From positions 124,001 to 188,000 of the forward strand of contig DPJG01000032.1 in NCBI GenBank assembly GCA_003543135.1: DNA of 64,000 bases. The letters are read 5' to 3'. The notes beneath the pieces are model-generated. The model was not told where the DNA came from and did not search any database. It was given only the letters and a program-made list of their open reading frames with translations. How positions within the stretch are numbered: position 1 is the stretch's first letter; every line of letters begins with the position of its first letter. This DNA comes from Rheinheimera sp. (GTDB lineage: Bacteria > Pseudomonadota > Gammaproteobacteria > Enterobacterales > Alteromonadaceae). Positions 1 through 8,737 of the stretch are shown here, piece after piece. The translations under genes were made by a program, and so were the position numbers.

Positions 1-243
1 GTTATCAAGAATAAATTCCAGTTTTACTTTTTCATCAGAAAAGTGTTCTTCCAGCAGTTCCGGCACCAGACCAACCACTTTGTTGGTCTGCTGATCCACA
101 TACATATAAGGTGGCACTTGCGGGTAATACAGCACAAAGCGCAATTTGTCGGCTGCCAAAGTGCAGAAACTGATGTGAAAACTCAGGCAACAGAGCACCG
201 CTGTAGCTTGCTGGTGAAATCCTTGCCGGCGAAATCTGACCAT
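1..243 (-). CDS. Periplasmic solute-binding protein, N-terminal part (cut by window edge)
   Basis: Minus-strand reading frame starting at the ATG at 243 and open to base 1 (81 codons). The first ~30 residues look like a signal peptide: basic start (MVRFRRQ), hydrophobic core, and a likely cut near LAA-DKLRF. The mature start, LRFVLYYPQVPPYMYVDQQT followed by GLVPELLEE, is the usual opening of family 3 extracellular solute-binding domains (SBP_bac_3). It is probably a stand-alone or ABC-linked periplasmic binding protein for amino acids or similar small molecules. The rest lies outside the window, so ligand and exact family cannot be given. It is divergent from the polysaccharide export genes, with 249 bp between. 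Confidence 0.6.
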   Translation of the reverse strand, partial: MVRFRRQGFHQQATAVLCCLSFHISFCTLAADKLRFVLYYPQVPPYMYVDQQTNKVVGLVPELLEEHFSDEKVKLEFILDN

Positions 244-492
244 AGCGCTACTCCCTGTCACTGTGAACTGCGGTCCGTTTATTCTGATTGATTATTCGCT
301 GTTGTTGGCATAACAACAAGTCTGTTTTTTGCTGATATTTTCAGCGATTTTTGCTCTGGCCGCGGATGAATAAAAGTTAAAAAAATGAAAAATGTTAAAG
401 TCTTTAATTTTTCACAGTTCTCCGTTACTATCGGGGGAATGGAAAAATAAAAACAAAATAAGGATGTTTTACTTTTTTCAAGAGTCATTCTA

Positions 493-1662
493 ATGTTTAG
501 GCAGTATCTTTTTGTATTTTCGACGCTTTTTTTAAGTATGAACACCAGAGCTGCAACCAGTGACTGGGAGCAGGCTAAAAATGAACTGCGCACTGCGCTG
601 CAATTTGTTCACAACTCTAATCTTTATTTTCAGCAATCCCCTGTTGTCAGCGACCAAAAAGTGGCGGCGTCTGTGCAATACCATTGGCTTGGCTTGTTTG
701 AAGGTTATGCCTTAGCCGTGCCTGCCAGCATCAGCTCGGGCCGTTATGCTGAGGAGTCGGCACTCAACAGCACTGATCACCAGATAGCACCTGCACTCAA
801 GCTGTTTTTATCTGAAGCCGCCGATTTTAAGGTGCAAACCAGCTGGCAACGTGAGTTATTGCGTGCGGGTTTTGGCAAAGCAGAGTTTTTGGAGCCTGAT
901 GCACAAAGCCTGACTGATGAACACAAGTTATTGCAGTTTGCATTACAGCTCGGGCGCTCGCCGGACAAACAACAGCTGACGCTGAGCGCCGGTCGTGACT
1001 TACGCCAGCAAACAATTCAGCAACAGCAAAATCCACAGTTGCCGTTCACTGAACCTGGCGCAGAATTATTGACTGAGCAGCAAGGCAGCTTTGCAAGTGT
1101 CCATTACGGCCACAGGCTCAATGAAAATACCAGTCTGTTGCTACAGAGCGAAATGCGCCATGAACAGCAAGGGACTATCCCGTCAAAGTTGTATCAGTTG
1201 GGCGCCGGCTGGTCGAGCCATTATGCCGGCAGTCAGCAGTTTCAGCTTGTGGTGGGCCACTTCAGGCGTGACACTGCGCTTTTACAAAGCAACGGTTATT
1301 ACTGGCAGGCCAATAATCTGTGGCAGATCTCCAGGCAATGGCAGCTGGTGTTGTCCAGCAGCCGCAATTCAGTATTGTCTTATGCCACCGGCAGTGTCAG
1401 TCAGCTCGAAACCCGTTCTGCGCTGACTTTGGGCTATCAGTGGAACGACGCTCATGTTACATCACTGACGGCCTCTCACGGCAAAGCGCGGCTGGATGAG
1501 CAGCAGTTACAAAAAACCAGACTGGAGCTGGCGTTGAACTGGCAATGGCAGCTTAGCAGCAACTGGCAACAGCAACTGCAGTTGCAACAGGCGCGGGTAG
1601 AGCAGAGCGGGCAGGATAAAACAGCCACCGAATTGTTCTGGCAAGTGAGCCGGTTATGGTAA
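493..1662 (+). CDS. Putative outer-membrane beta-barrel protein of a polysaccharide export system
   Basis: 389 aa. It begins with a signal peptide (hydrophobic FVFSTLFLS, likely cut after NTRA), which supports the ATG at 493 over the in-frame ATG at 538. The rest is rich in Gln, Ser and aromatics with alternating polar/hydrophobic stretches such as SLLLQSEMRHEQ and YYWQANNLWQI, and the protein ends in ...QVSRLW. A terminal aromatic residue is the signature of outer-membrane barrels folded by BAM. It overlaps the following OPX gene by 7 bp, so the two are translationally linked. Inference: it is the outer-membrane pore or partner for polysaccharide export, the job done by the C-terminal part of Wza in classical systems. 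No enzyme motif is seen. The 249-bp upstream spacer holds an AT-rich tract but no motif I can name. Confidence 0.6.
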   Translation: MFRQYLFVFSTLFLSMNTRAATSDWEQAKNELRTALQFVHNSNLYFQQSPVVSDQKVAASVQYHWLGLFEGYALAVPASISSGRYAEESALNSTDHQIAPALKLFLSEAADFKVQTSWQRELLRAGFGKAEFLEPDAQSLTDEHKLLQFALQLGRSPDKQQLTLSAGRDLRQQTIQQQQNPQLPFTEPGAELLTEQQGSFASVHYGHRLNENTSLLLQSEMRHEQQGTIPSKLYQLGAGWSSHYAGSQQFQLVVGHFRRDTALLQSNGYYWQANNLWQISRQWQLVLSSSRNSVLSYATGSVSQLETRSALTLGYQWNDAHVTSLTASHGKARLDEQQLQKTRLELALNWQWQLSSNWQQQLQLQQARVEQSGQDKTATELFWQVSRLW

Positions 1663-2186
1663 AGCTGCTGGCTCTGCTGCTGTTATTTGCAATCTATAGC
1701 CCGGTGCTGCTGGCAGAGGCTGCGTTATCTCTGCAGGGTTATCAGTTTGGGCCTGGTGATACCATTAAAATTAGTGTGTATCAGGAACCGGACTTATCAG
1801 TCACAGCCCAAATCAGCCAGCAGGGTTTTATAGATATGCCGCTGCTCGGCAGCGTTAAAATGACCGGACTGACCCAGCAACAGGCCAAAGAGAAGCTTGA
1901 AGCACTGCTGCGGGACGGTTATCTGGTGTCGCCCAGTGTGTCTATTACCGTCGACAGTTACCGGCCATTTTTTATTTATGGTGAAGTCCGTAATCCAGGT
2001 TCTTATCCTTATCAGCCGGATATCACGCTGGAGCAGGCTATTGCTTTATCCGGTGGCTTACAGGACAGAGCCTCACGTAAAGCGTGGCATATTCAGCGTG
2101 GTGTCGACAAAACAACCTTTGTAGCCAGCTCAGACACCATCATTCTGCCGGGTGATGTGATCAAAATAGACAAGAGTTTCTTTTGA
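1656..2186 (+). CDS. Polysaccharide export protein, short OPX (Wza-like) type
   Basis: 176 aa. Signal peptide at residues 1-20 (hydrophobic LLALLLLFAIYSPVLLA). The polysaccharide-export domain starts at GPGDTIKISVYQEPDLS (about 28-100), followed by one SLBB fold (FFIYGEVRNPGSYPY to GDVIKI, about 105-170). Family members thread exopolysaccharide or capsule through the periplasm and outer membrane. This one is less than half the length of Wza (about 380 aa), has no lipobox cysteine and lacks the C-terminal amphipathic helix that forms Wza's outer-membrane pore. It should therefore need a separate pore, most likely the barrel encoded just upstream. It overlaps the next gene by 4 bp. Confidence 0.85.
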   Translation: MVKLLALLLLFAIYSPVLLAEAALSLQGYQFGPGDTIKISVYQEPDLSVTAQISQQGFIDMPLLGSVKMTGLTQQQAKEKLEALLRDGYLVSPSVSITVDSYRPFFIYGEVRNPGSYPYQPDITLEQAIALSGGLQDRASRKAWHIQRGVDKTTFVASSDTIILPGDVIKIDKSFF

Positions 2187-4303
2187 TGGACCAACAGCTG
2201 CCACAACGACAAGGGCAAAACAATGACGTGATTGAACTCAGCGTCATTCTGGCTATTTTGTCGGCGCGGCGCTGGTTGATAATGCTCATCACTGCATTGG
2301 TATTTGGTGTTGTAACAGCGCTGGTGGCGCAGTTGCCTTCGATGTTCCGGGCCTCCACCACGCTGATGGTCAAAGGTGTACTTGCGTCCAATCCACTGCA
2401 ATCGTTATTACCCGGAGTGGGCAGCGACAATGACGGGCTGGACACCCAGATCAAACTCCTGACTTCTGCCCAGTTTGCCCGGGATGTGGTCAGTCAGTTG
2501 CCGGATGATTTGCAGCTGGGTTTGCCTGATGATTTACGCCGTGATGACGCCCAGGCGCTGCTGGCAGGTTTAACGGTAATTTCGGTGCCTAAAACCACCT
2601 TGCTGGAAATTTCCTTTGTGCATTACAACCCTTATATTGCCAGCGAAGTGGTGAATCTGGTGGCCAGCCGTTTTATGGCGTATCAGACAGGGTTGATGCA
2701 ACAACACAGCCATCAGGCCAGCGATTTGCTGCGCCAGCAGCTGGAGCAGGCCAAAATACAGCTGGCTCAGGCCGAAGAGCGACTGGCTAAGTTTCGGCAG
2801 CAACATCATATTATTGATATTAATAGTGATGTGGAGCTGGCCAGACAGGAAATAGTGCAGCTGGCATTGGAAAAACGTGAACTGAACCGTCAGTTGCGTG
2901 AGCTTGATGTACTGTTACAAAAAGTCAGTCAGGCGCAGGATTATCTGCAGCTGAGCAGTGTGCCGGAGCTGCGCTCTGTGCCTTCAATTGCCGCATTACA
3001 GCAGCAGTTATCAATGTTACAGGCCGAGTTTGCCCAGCTGAAACTCAGTTATCTGGCCAAACATCCAAGATATATTGCCGCCGAGAAAAAAATTGAAGTG
3101 GCCACCGGCCAGTTAAAAGCCGAAGTGGATAAACTGACCGGTAACTTCAGCACCCGTCATACTGAATTGCAGCAGTTACTTCAACAAACCGAACAGCGTG
3201 CTATTGTCGCCAACCAGAAACTCGAATCCCTGGTGGGTGTTGCACAACATCATAAAAAGCATGAAGCCGATATTCAGGCCAGTCTGGCGCTGTTAACTAC
3301 CCTGAGTGATAAACTCAAAGAAAGTCAGTTGCTTAAAGATATTAATAAAAGCTCCAGTATTATTGTGGTGGATCCGGCCAACGTACCCAGTCAGCCGATA
3401 GGCCCAAAGCGGCTGTTGTTGTCGGTGGCGGCATTTTTAATCGGATTTATCGGGGCGGTTTTTCTGGTGTTGTGTCTGCATTTTTTTGCGGATGTCACCG
3501 CTAAATACCGCCAGATTGCTGCCCGTTTTGGTTTTAAGCTGATTGGCGTGGTGCCGCAAATCCGGGTGAAGGGTATTGATAAAAACCTGCCGGTGGTGCA
3601 GCAGTCGGGTAAACAATATACGTTGTATCAGGAATATATCCGCTCTATCCGCACCAATATTTTGCTGGATAAAAAGTTGTGTCAGCAAAAACTGCTGGCT
3701 TTTACCTCAATAGCGCCGAATGAGGGAAAATCCAGTATCTGCCTGCAGCTGGCCAAATCTTTTTCCGAGCTGGAGCGGGTGATTGTGATTGATGCCGATT
3801 TGCGTTTTCCGGCGCTGGCCGAAGCGCTTGGCGAAAACCCCCACAGGCCTGGGCTTACCAACTTACTGGCAAAAACCCATAGTTTTGAGCAATGTGTGTT
3901 TTACAGCAAAGAGCTCAATGCCGACGTCTTGCCCTCAGGGATCCGGCCGATGAATCCGCTGTTGTTTTTATCTATGCCCAGATTTGACGCCATTCTCAAA
4001 GTGCTGGCGAAAAAATACGACAGGGTCATTATTGAATGTCCGCCCATTTTATCAGTCAGCGACGCTATGGTCGTGGCCAAATCAGTCGGACAGCTGGAGC
4101 TGGTGGTGGATGTGAAAAAAACACCGCTGGTAGATTTTGCCCGCAAGCTTGAGCTGCTGGAACAATCCGGTGTGGCGCTTGGGGGTATTATTTTAAACCG
4201 GGTGAAAAACGACACGTCCAATTATTACGCCACCGCAGCCACCCGCGCCAAACAACCCTCGGCGCTGCAACTGATGCTGCAAAATAATCTAAAAAGAGCC
4301 TAA
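2183..4303 (+). CDS. Polysaccharide co-polymerase with BY-kinase domain (Wzc/GumC type)
   Basis: 706 aa inner-membrane protein controlling chain length and export of a surface polysaccharide. Order of parts: Wzz domain with a first membrane segment at about 29-49 (LIMLITALVFGVVTALVAQL); long periplasmic coiled coil at about 165-390; second membrane segment at about 409-431, preceded by the proline-rich PSQPIGPKR; cytoplasmic ATPase/tyrosine-kinase domain. Walker A is APNEGKSS (K516) and Walker A' is VIVIDADLR (D537, D539). The C-terminal tail has only an adjacent tyrosine pair (SNYYA) rather than the long tyrosine cluster of E. coli Wzc, so autophosphorylation control may be reduced. It is the last gene of the three-gene module; no glycosyltransferase, flippase or polymerase gene follows. 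Confidence 0.88.
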   Translation: MMDQQLPQRQGQNNDVIELSVILAILSARRWLIMLITALVFGVVTALVAQLPSMFRASTTLMVKGVLASNPLQSLLPGVGSDNDGLDTQIKLLTSAQFARDVVSQLPDDLQLGLPDDLRRDDAQALLAGLTVISVPKTTLLEISFVHYNPYIASEVVNLVASRFMAYQTGLMQQHSHQASDLLRQQLEQAKIQLAQAEERLAKFRQQHHIIDINSDVELARQEIVQLALEKRELNRQLRELDVLLQKVSQAQDYLQLSSVPELRSVPSIAALQQQLSMLQAEFAQLKLSYLAKHPRYIAAEKKIEVATGQLKAEVDKLTGNFSTRHTELQQLLQQTEQRAIVANQKLESLVGVAQHHKKHEADIQASLALLTTLSDKLKESQLLKDINKSSSIIVVDPANVPSQPIGPKRLLLSVAAFLIGFIGAVFLVLCLHFFADVTAKYRQIAARFGFKLIGVVPQIRVKGIDKNLPVVQQSGKQYTLYQEYIRSIRTNILLDKKLCQQKLLAFTSIAPNEGKSSICLQLAKSFSELERVIVIDADLRFPALAEALGENPHRPGLTNLLAKTHSFEQCVFYSKELNADVLPSGIRPMNPLLFLSMPRFDAILKVLAKKYDRVIIECPPILSVSDAMVVAKSVGQLELVVDVKKTPLVDFARKLELLEQSGVALGGIILNRVKNDTSNYYATAATRAKQPSALQLMLQNNLKRA

Positions 4304-4380
4304 CCGGCAAAGCTGCACAGCTTTTTACCACAGCAGTACCGTCAGTAAATAAACGGCCTCCTATGAAGGTAGGCAATAAA

Positions 4381-4404
4381 AAAGCCCATCTGTTGATGGG
4401 CTTT
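4381..4404 (-). terminator. Rho-independent terminator downstream of luxS
   Basis: Perfect 10-bp stem AAAGCCCATC/GATGGGCTTT with a 4-nt loop. On the minus strand the stem runs into a T tract (GGGCTTTTTTATT), so it ends the luxS transcript. It could also stop read-through from the export genes. Confidence 0.8.
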
Positions 4405-4449
4405 GGTCTGAGTACTGAATATTCGACACTGGCGAATTTTATGCCGGTA

Positions 4450-4962
4450 TTAATGACCTTGTTTTAATAAATCAGCAGACAAGGTTAATTCTTCGTTTTT
4501 ATTAACACCCACACCACGGTCAATGACGTTTTTGGCAATTTGTTTGGCTTCTTCCAGCGAATGCATCTGGTAAGTACCACACTGGTACACATTTAATTCC
4601 GGAATTTCAGACTGCTGCTGCACTTTTAAAACATCAGCCATCGCTGCTTTCCAACTGTCGGCGACCCGTTGTTCGTCCGGCGTGCCAATCAGGCTCATAT
4701 AAAAACCGGTGCGACAACCCATAGGGGAAATATCGATAATTTCCACACCATTGCCGTTTAAGTGATCACGCATAAAACCGGCAAATAAATGCTCCAGGGT
4801 ATGAATACCTTTTTCTGACAAAATTTCCTGGTTAGGCACACAAAAACGCAAATCAAATACAGTAATGGCATCACCTTTTGGTGTGGTCATGGTTTTGGCA
4901 ACCCGCACGGCAGGCGCTTTCATAATGGTATGGTCAACGGTAAAACTATCGAGTAATGGCAT
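4450..4962 (-). CDS. luxS: S-ribosylhomocysteine lyase LuxS
   Basis: 170 aa, full family length. It splits S-ribosylhomocysteine into homocysteine and DPD, the precursor of autoinducer-2, in the activated methyl cycle. The metal site is intact: H54 and H58 in HTLEH, plus C128 in YQCGT; the catalytic cysteine is C83 in SPMGCRTG and E57 is present. Start at ATG 4962 gives the usual [11 protein letters not shown] opening. It is a single-gene unit on the minus strand with its own terminator, divergent from dnaK. Loss of any of these residues would have argued against activity; none is missing. Confidence 0.97.
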   Translation of the reverse strand: MPLLDSFTVDHTIMKAPAVRVAKTMTTPKGDAITVFDLRFCVPNQEILSEKGIHTLEHLFAGFMRDHLNGNGVEIIDISPMGCRTGFYMSLIGTPDEQRVADSWKAAMADVLKVQQQSEIPELNVYQCGTYQMHSLEEAKQIAKNVIDRGVGVNKNEELTLSADLLKQGH

Positions 4963-5129
4963 CTTGGTCGTCCGGAAAAATAAAAAAACAGATAACAGGA
5001 TTATACCCAGCTACGTGATGGCAAGCGAACTGGATTTGCTGATTTTCCATCGAAGCGCGCCTGGTTGAGTCCTCACAGCGGCTAAAATCCGCTTTTATGC
5101 CAATTTCTGAAAAAATTTAGCTAAATAAC

Positions 5130-5158
5130 CTTGAATCGATCAGGGATTAACCCCATTA
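5130..5158 (+). promoter_or_regulatory. Sigma-32 (heat-shock) promoter of dnaK
   Basis: CTTGAA at 5130-5135, a 15-nt spacer, then CCCCATTA at 5151-5158. This matches the RpoH consensus CTTGAAA / CCCCAT almost exactly and lies 48 bp before the dnaK ATG. Confidence 0.8.
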
Positions 5159-5206
5159 ACCGGTCAACACAATTTCAATTGTTCGAATTTAAGAGCGGAG
5201 TACATC

Positions 5207-7108
5207 ATGGGTAGAATTATTGGTATTGACTTAGGTACAACAAACAGCTGTGTGGCCATTTTAGACGGTGACCAACCTCGCGTGATCGAGAACGCTGAGG
5301 GTACCAGAACTACACCTTCTATCATTGCTTATGCAGAAGACGGTGAAGTGTTAGTGGGCCAGCCTGCTAAACGTCAGGCGGTGACCAACCCAAAAAATAC
5401 TTTATTTGCGATTAAACGTTTAATCGGTCGTCGTTTTGAAGACGCTGAAGTACAACGTGACATCAAAATCATGCCATACCAGATTGTCAAAGCAGACAAT
5501 GGGGACGCCTGGGTTGAAGTCAAAGGCAAAAAATTAGCAGCACCACAAATTTCTGCTGAAGTGCTGAAAAAAATGAAAAAAACCGCTGAAGATTATCTGG
5601 GTGAACCAGTAACTGAAGCTGTTATCACAGTACCAGCCTACTTTAACGATGCACAGCGTCAGGCCACTAAAGACGCCGGTCGTATTGCTGGTTTAGAAGT
5701 AAAACGTATTATCAACGAACCAACTGCTGCAGCATTAGCCTACGGCATGGACAAGAAAAAAGGCGACACCAAAGTTGCGGTTTATGACTTGGGTGGCGGT
5801 ACTTTTGATATCTCGATCATCGAAATTGACGACGTTGACGGCGAACAAACTTTTGAAGTGTTATCGACCAACGGTGACACCCACTTAGGTGGTGAAGACT
5901 TCGACTCACGTGTTATTAACTACTTAGTAGACGAGTTCAAAAAAGAGCAGGGCATTGACCTGCGTAACGACCCACTGGCGATGCAACGTTTAAAAGAAGC
6001 CGGTGAAAAAGCCAAAATTGAACTGTCTTCAGCGTCACAAACTGAAGTGAACCTGCCTTACATCACTGCTGATGCGACAGGTCCAAAACACTTAAACATC
6101 AAAGTTACCCGCGCCAAGCTGGAATCTCTGGTGGAAGATTTAATTCAGCGCACTATCGAGCCGCTGAAGCAAGCGTTAAAAGACGCTGGTTTATCGGTCA
6201 GCGACATCAACGACATCATTCTGGTGGGCGGTCAGACGCGGATGCCAAAAGTACAGGAAGCAGTGACAGCTTTCTTTGGCAAAGAGCCACGTAAAGACGT
6301 GAACCCGGACGAAGCTGTTGCCGTTGGTGCTGCAATTCAGGGTGCTGTACTGTCAGGTGACGTAAAAGACGTACTGCTGCTGGACGTAACTCCTCTGTCT
6401 TTAGGTATCGAGACTATGGGTAGCGTGATGACAGCGCTGATTGAGAAAAACACCACTATTCCGACTAAAAAGTCGCAAACCTTCTCAACAGCAGATGATA
6501 ACCAGTCAGCCGTAACTATTCACGTGCTGCAGGGTGAGCGTAAACAGGCTTCTGCCAACAAGTCGCTGGGTCAGTTTAACTTAGAAGGTATTCGCCCGGC
6601 CCGCCGTGGTGAACCACAAATTGAAGTAACGTTTGACTTAGACGCCGACGGTATTTTGCATGTGTCTGCCAAAGACAAAGACACTGGCAAAGAGCAGAAG
6701 ATCACCATCAAAGCTTCTTCAGGCTTAACAGATGAAGAAGTGGAACGTATGGTGCGTGACGCTGAACTGAACGCTGAAGAAGACAAAAAGTTCGAAGAAT
6801 TGGTGCAAACCCGCAACCAGGCTGACGCTTTAGTGCATGCCACCCGCAAGCAGATTGAAGAAGCCGGTGCTAACTTAGCCACCAATGACAAACAGGAAAT
6901 TGAAGCTGCTATCAGCGCGCTGGAAGGCGTGATCAAAGGCAGCGACAAAGCTGAAATTGAAGCCAAAACTCAGGCGTTACTGCAGGCAGCACAAAAACTG
7001 CAAGCAGCAGCACAACAAGGTCAGGCCAATGCGGGTTCGGCAGACAATGCCAAAAACGCCGGTGACGACGTGGTTGACGCTGAGTTTGAAGAAGTTAAAG
7101 ACAAATAA
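5207..7108 (+). CDS. dnaK: Hsp70 chaperone DnaK
   Basis: 633 aa. ATP-dependent chaperone that binds exposed hydrophobic segments and works with DnaJ and GrpE. The actin-like ATPase opens with [17 protein letters not shown]; the second phosphate loop is [15 protein letters not shown], and the adenosine-site motif is [10 protein letters not shown]. The linker [15 protein letters not shown] leads to the substrate-binding domain, followed by the helical lid and the acidic tail ending [12 protein letters not shown], typical of proteobacterial DnaK. A GGAG ribosome site precedes ATG 5207. dnaJ follows after 239 bp; grpE is not in the window. The sigma-32 promoter upstream indicates heat-shock control. 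Confidence 0.98.
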   Translation: MGRIIGIDLGTTNSCVAILDGDQPRVIENAEGTRTTPSIIAYAEDGEVLVGQPAKRQAVTNPKNTLFAIKRLIGRRFEDAEVQRDIKIMPYQIVKADNGDAWVEVKGKKLAAPQISAEVLKKMKKTAEDYLGEPVTEAVITVPAYFNDAQRQATKDAGRIAGLEVKRIINEPTAAALAYGMDKKKGDTKVAVYDLGGGTFDISIIEIDDVDGEQTFEVLSTNGDTHLGGEDFDSRVINYLVDEFKKEQGIDLRNDPLAMQRLKEAGEKAKIELSSASQTEVNLPYITADATGPKHLNIKVTRAKLESLVEDLIQRTIEPLKQALKDAGLSVSDINDIILVGGQTRMPKVQEAVTAFFGKEPRKDVNPDEAVAVGAAIQGAVLSGDVKDVLLLDVTPLSLGIETMGSVMTALIEKNTTIPTKKSQTFSTADDNQSAVTIHVLQGERKQASANKSLGQFNLEGIRPARRGEPQIEVTFDLDADGILHVSAKDKDTGKEQKITIKASSGLTDEEVERMVRDAELNAEEDKKFEELVQTRNQADALVHATRKQIEEAGANLATNDKQEIEAAISALEGVIKGSDKAEIEAKTQALLQAAQKLQAAAQQGQANAGSADNAKNAGDDVVDAEFEEVKDK

Positions 7109-7167
7109 TATTTGTCTGGTGAGGACCGCTGCTTTAAGCTGCGGTTTCTATTGGCTTGACACTAGAG

Positions 7168-7190
7168 CGACCGCCCAGGCGGTCGTTTGT
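7168..7190 (+). terminator. Possible weak terminator/hairpin after dnaK
   Basis: Inverted repeat CGACCGCC / GGCGGTCG at 7168-7185 followed by TTTGT. The loop is very short and the T tract is broken, so it may only partly stop transcription between dnaK and dnaJ, or may protect the dnaK 3' end. Confidence 0.45.
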
Positions 7191-7204
7191 CTATCCCCTA
7201 ACTC

Positions 7205-7306
7205 ATTGAAGTTGTAGCGCGGCGACAACATGAACGAGTCCCCAGGAGCATAGTGACCTATGTGACTGGGGCGAGTGAATGTAGTCAACAAAGCTACAAT
7301 TTCAAG
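7205..7306 (+). other. Structured non-coding element in the dnaK-dnaJ spacer
   Basis: An outer 13-bp stem pairs 7206-7218 (TTGAAGTTGTAGC) with 7293-7305 (GCTACAATTTCAA), with one G-U pair. Inside it is a second hairpin: CCCCAG at 7240-7245 pairs with CTGGGG at 7266-7271, and CATAG at 7249-7253 pairs with CTATG at 7258-7262. No convincing ORF covers it. The motif of GTCCCCAGGAGCATAG followed by CTATGTGACTGGGG resembles an intergenic repeat I recall from other Alteromonadales genomes; that recollection is unverified. No second copy was noticed in this window. Confidence 0.55.
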
Positions 7307-7347
7307 GATGACGGGGATATCCGCTCACACAACCTTGAAGCAGCATT

Positions 7348-8478
7348 ATGTCAAAGCGTGATTATTATGAAGTCCTGGGCGTTGCCAAAGGCGCCGACGA
7401 CAAAGAAATCAAAAAGGCTTATAAGCGCCTCGCGATGAAATATCACCCTGATCGCACTCAGGGTGATAAAGCGATGGAAGAGAAGTTTAAAGAAGTACAG
7501 GAAGCCTACGAAGTTCTGTCGGATGAGCAGAAAAAGGCTGCCTATGATCAATACGGTCATGCCGGAGTGGATCCAAACCGCGGTGGTTTTGGCGGTGGCG
7601 GTGCTGATTTTGGCGACATTTTTGGCGACGTCTTTGGTGACATTTTTGGGGGCGGGCGTCGTGGTGGTCAGTCGCGCGCTCAGCGTGGCTCCGACTTACG
7701 CTACAACCTGGAAATGAGCCTGGAAGACGCTGTGCGCGGCAAGTCGGTTGATATTAAAGTACCAACCTGGGTGAGCTGTGACAGTTGTGATGGTTCTGGT
7801 GCCAAAAAAGGCACTCAGGCGAAATCTTGCCCAACCTGTCATGGTGCCGGTCAGGTGACGATGCGCCAGGGCTTTTTTGCGGTACAGCAAACCTGTCCAA
7901 CCTGTAGTGGCCGCGGCAAAATTATTCCTGATCCATGCACTAAGTGTCATGGGGAAGGCCGGGTGGAAAAAACCAAAACTCTGGCCGTTAAAATTCCGGC
8001 CGGCGTGGACACTGGCGACCGCATCCGCTTAAGCGGTGAAGGGGAAGCCGGTATGCACGGCGCGCCTTCAGGCGACTTGTATGTACAGGTGCATGTGAAA
8101 GATCACCCGATTTTTGTCCGTGACGGCAATAACCTGTCCTGTGAAGTACCGATCAGTTTTAGCATTGCCGCTTTAGGTGGTGAAATTGATGTGCCGACCC
8201 TGGATGGTCGCGTCAAGCTGAAAATCCCGGCGGAAACCCAAACCGATAAAATGTTCCGTTTGCGCGGCAAAGGGGTGCAGTCGGTGCGTGGTGGTGGTGT
8301 TGGCGATTTGGTCTGTAAAGTGGTGGTGGAAACGCCGGTCAACTTATCAGACAAACAAAAAGACTTACTGCGTCAGCTTGATGAAAGCTGGGCAGGTGAG
8401 AGTGAAGCGCGGCACAGACCCAAATCCAAAGGCTTTTTTGATGGTGTAAAAAAGTTTTTTGATGATTTAACAGGTTAA
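7348..8478 (+). CDS. dnaJ: Hsp40 co-chaperone DnaJ
   Basis: 376 aa. It stimulates the DnaK ATPase and delivers unfolded substrates. The J domain (about 1-70) has the HPD motif in [10 protein letters not shown]; a Gly/Phe-rich linker follows (about 75-110, with repeated [16 protein letters not shown]). The cysteine-rich domain carries four CxxCxGxG-type repeats beginning [24 protein letters not shown] and CTKCHGEG, binding two zinc ions. Then come the C-terminal substrate-binding domains. Start ATG 7348 gives [12 protein letters not shown], the usual opening. It ends at a clear terminator. It may be transcribed with dnaK by read-through of the structured spacer. Confidence 0.98.
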   Translation: MSKRDYYEVLGVAKGADDKEIKKAYKRLAMKYHPDRTQGDKAMEEKFKEVQEAYEVLSDEQKKAAYDQYGHAGVDPNRGGFGGGGADFGDIFGDVFGDIFGGGRRGGQSRAQRGSDLRYNLEMSLEDAVRGKSVDIKVPTWVSCDSCDGSGAKKGTQAKSCPTCHGAGQVTMRQGFFAVQQTCPTCSGRGKIIPDPCTKCHGEGRVEKTKTLAVKIPAGVDTGDRIRLSGEGEAGMHGAPSGDLYVQVHVKDHPIFVRDGNNLSCEVPISFSIAALGGEIDVPTLDGRVKLKIPAETQTDKMFRLRGKGVQSVRGGGVGDLVCKVVVETPVNLSDKQKDLLRQLDESWAGESEARHRPKSKGFFDGVKKFFDDLTG

Positions 8479-8487
8479 GTTCTGCAT

Positions 8488-8518
8488 CACCGCCAGCTTT
8501 TGCTGGCGGTGTTGTTTT
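8488..8518 (+). terminator. Rho-independent terminator of dnaJ
   Basis: Stem CACCGCCAGC / GCTGGCGGTG (10 bp, TTTT loop) at 8488-8511, then TTGTTTT, starting 10 bp after the dnaJ stop. Confidence 0.9.
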
Positions 8519-8737
8519 AAGTCTTTGTTTTAAAACGTTGCTTTCAGGGTTTATGACCAACAGTTTTCAGTTGCCGTTCAGCGCGCCAGGGTTAAAAACT
8601 GCCTTGAGTGCGGCGCAGTCGGCATGACATTGAACTGAGCAGCATCGCAGCGTTTTTTCCTGCTTTATATTCAATACTCTGAGCATAACCGGATCTATAT
8701 TTTTAACCCGAATCATCAGAACAGAAAAGGGAGCCCC

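Noticed and set aside
280..492. c-di-GMP riboswitch ahead of the polysaccharide export genes
   Set aside because: Looked for because such genes are often so controlled; the conserved GEMM core sequences and the expected helices are not present in this AT-rich spacer.
1656..2186. Short OPX gene as a frameshifted remnant of a full-length wza
   Set aside because: It has a complete signal peptide, export domain and SLBB domain, ends with a proper stop that overlaps the next gene by 4 bp, and no Wza C-terminal sequence is found in other frames downstream.
7253..7438. A 61-codon ORF between dnaK and dnaJ
   Set aside because: It runs through the folded spacer into dnaJ in another frame, with no ribosome site; no protein-like composition.
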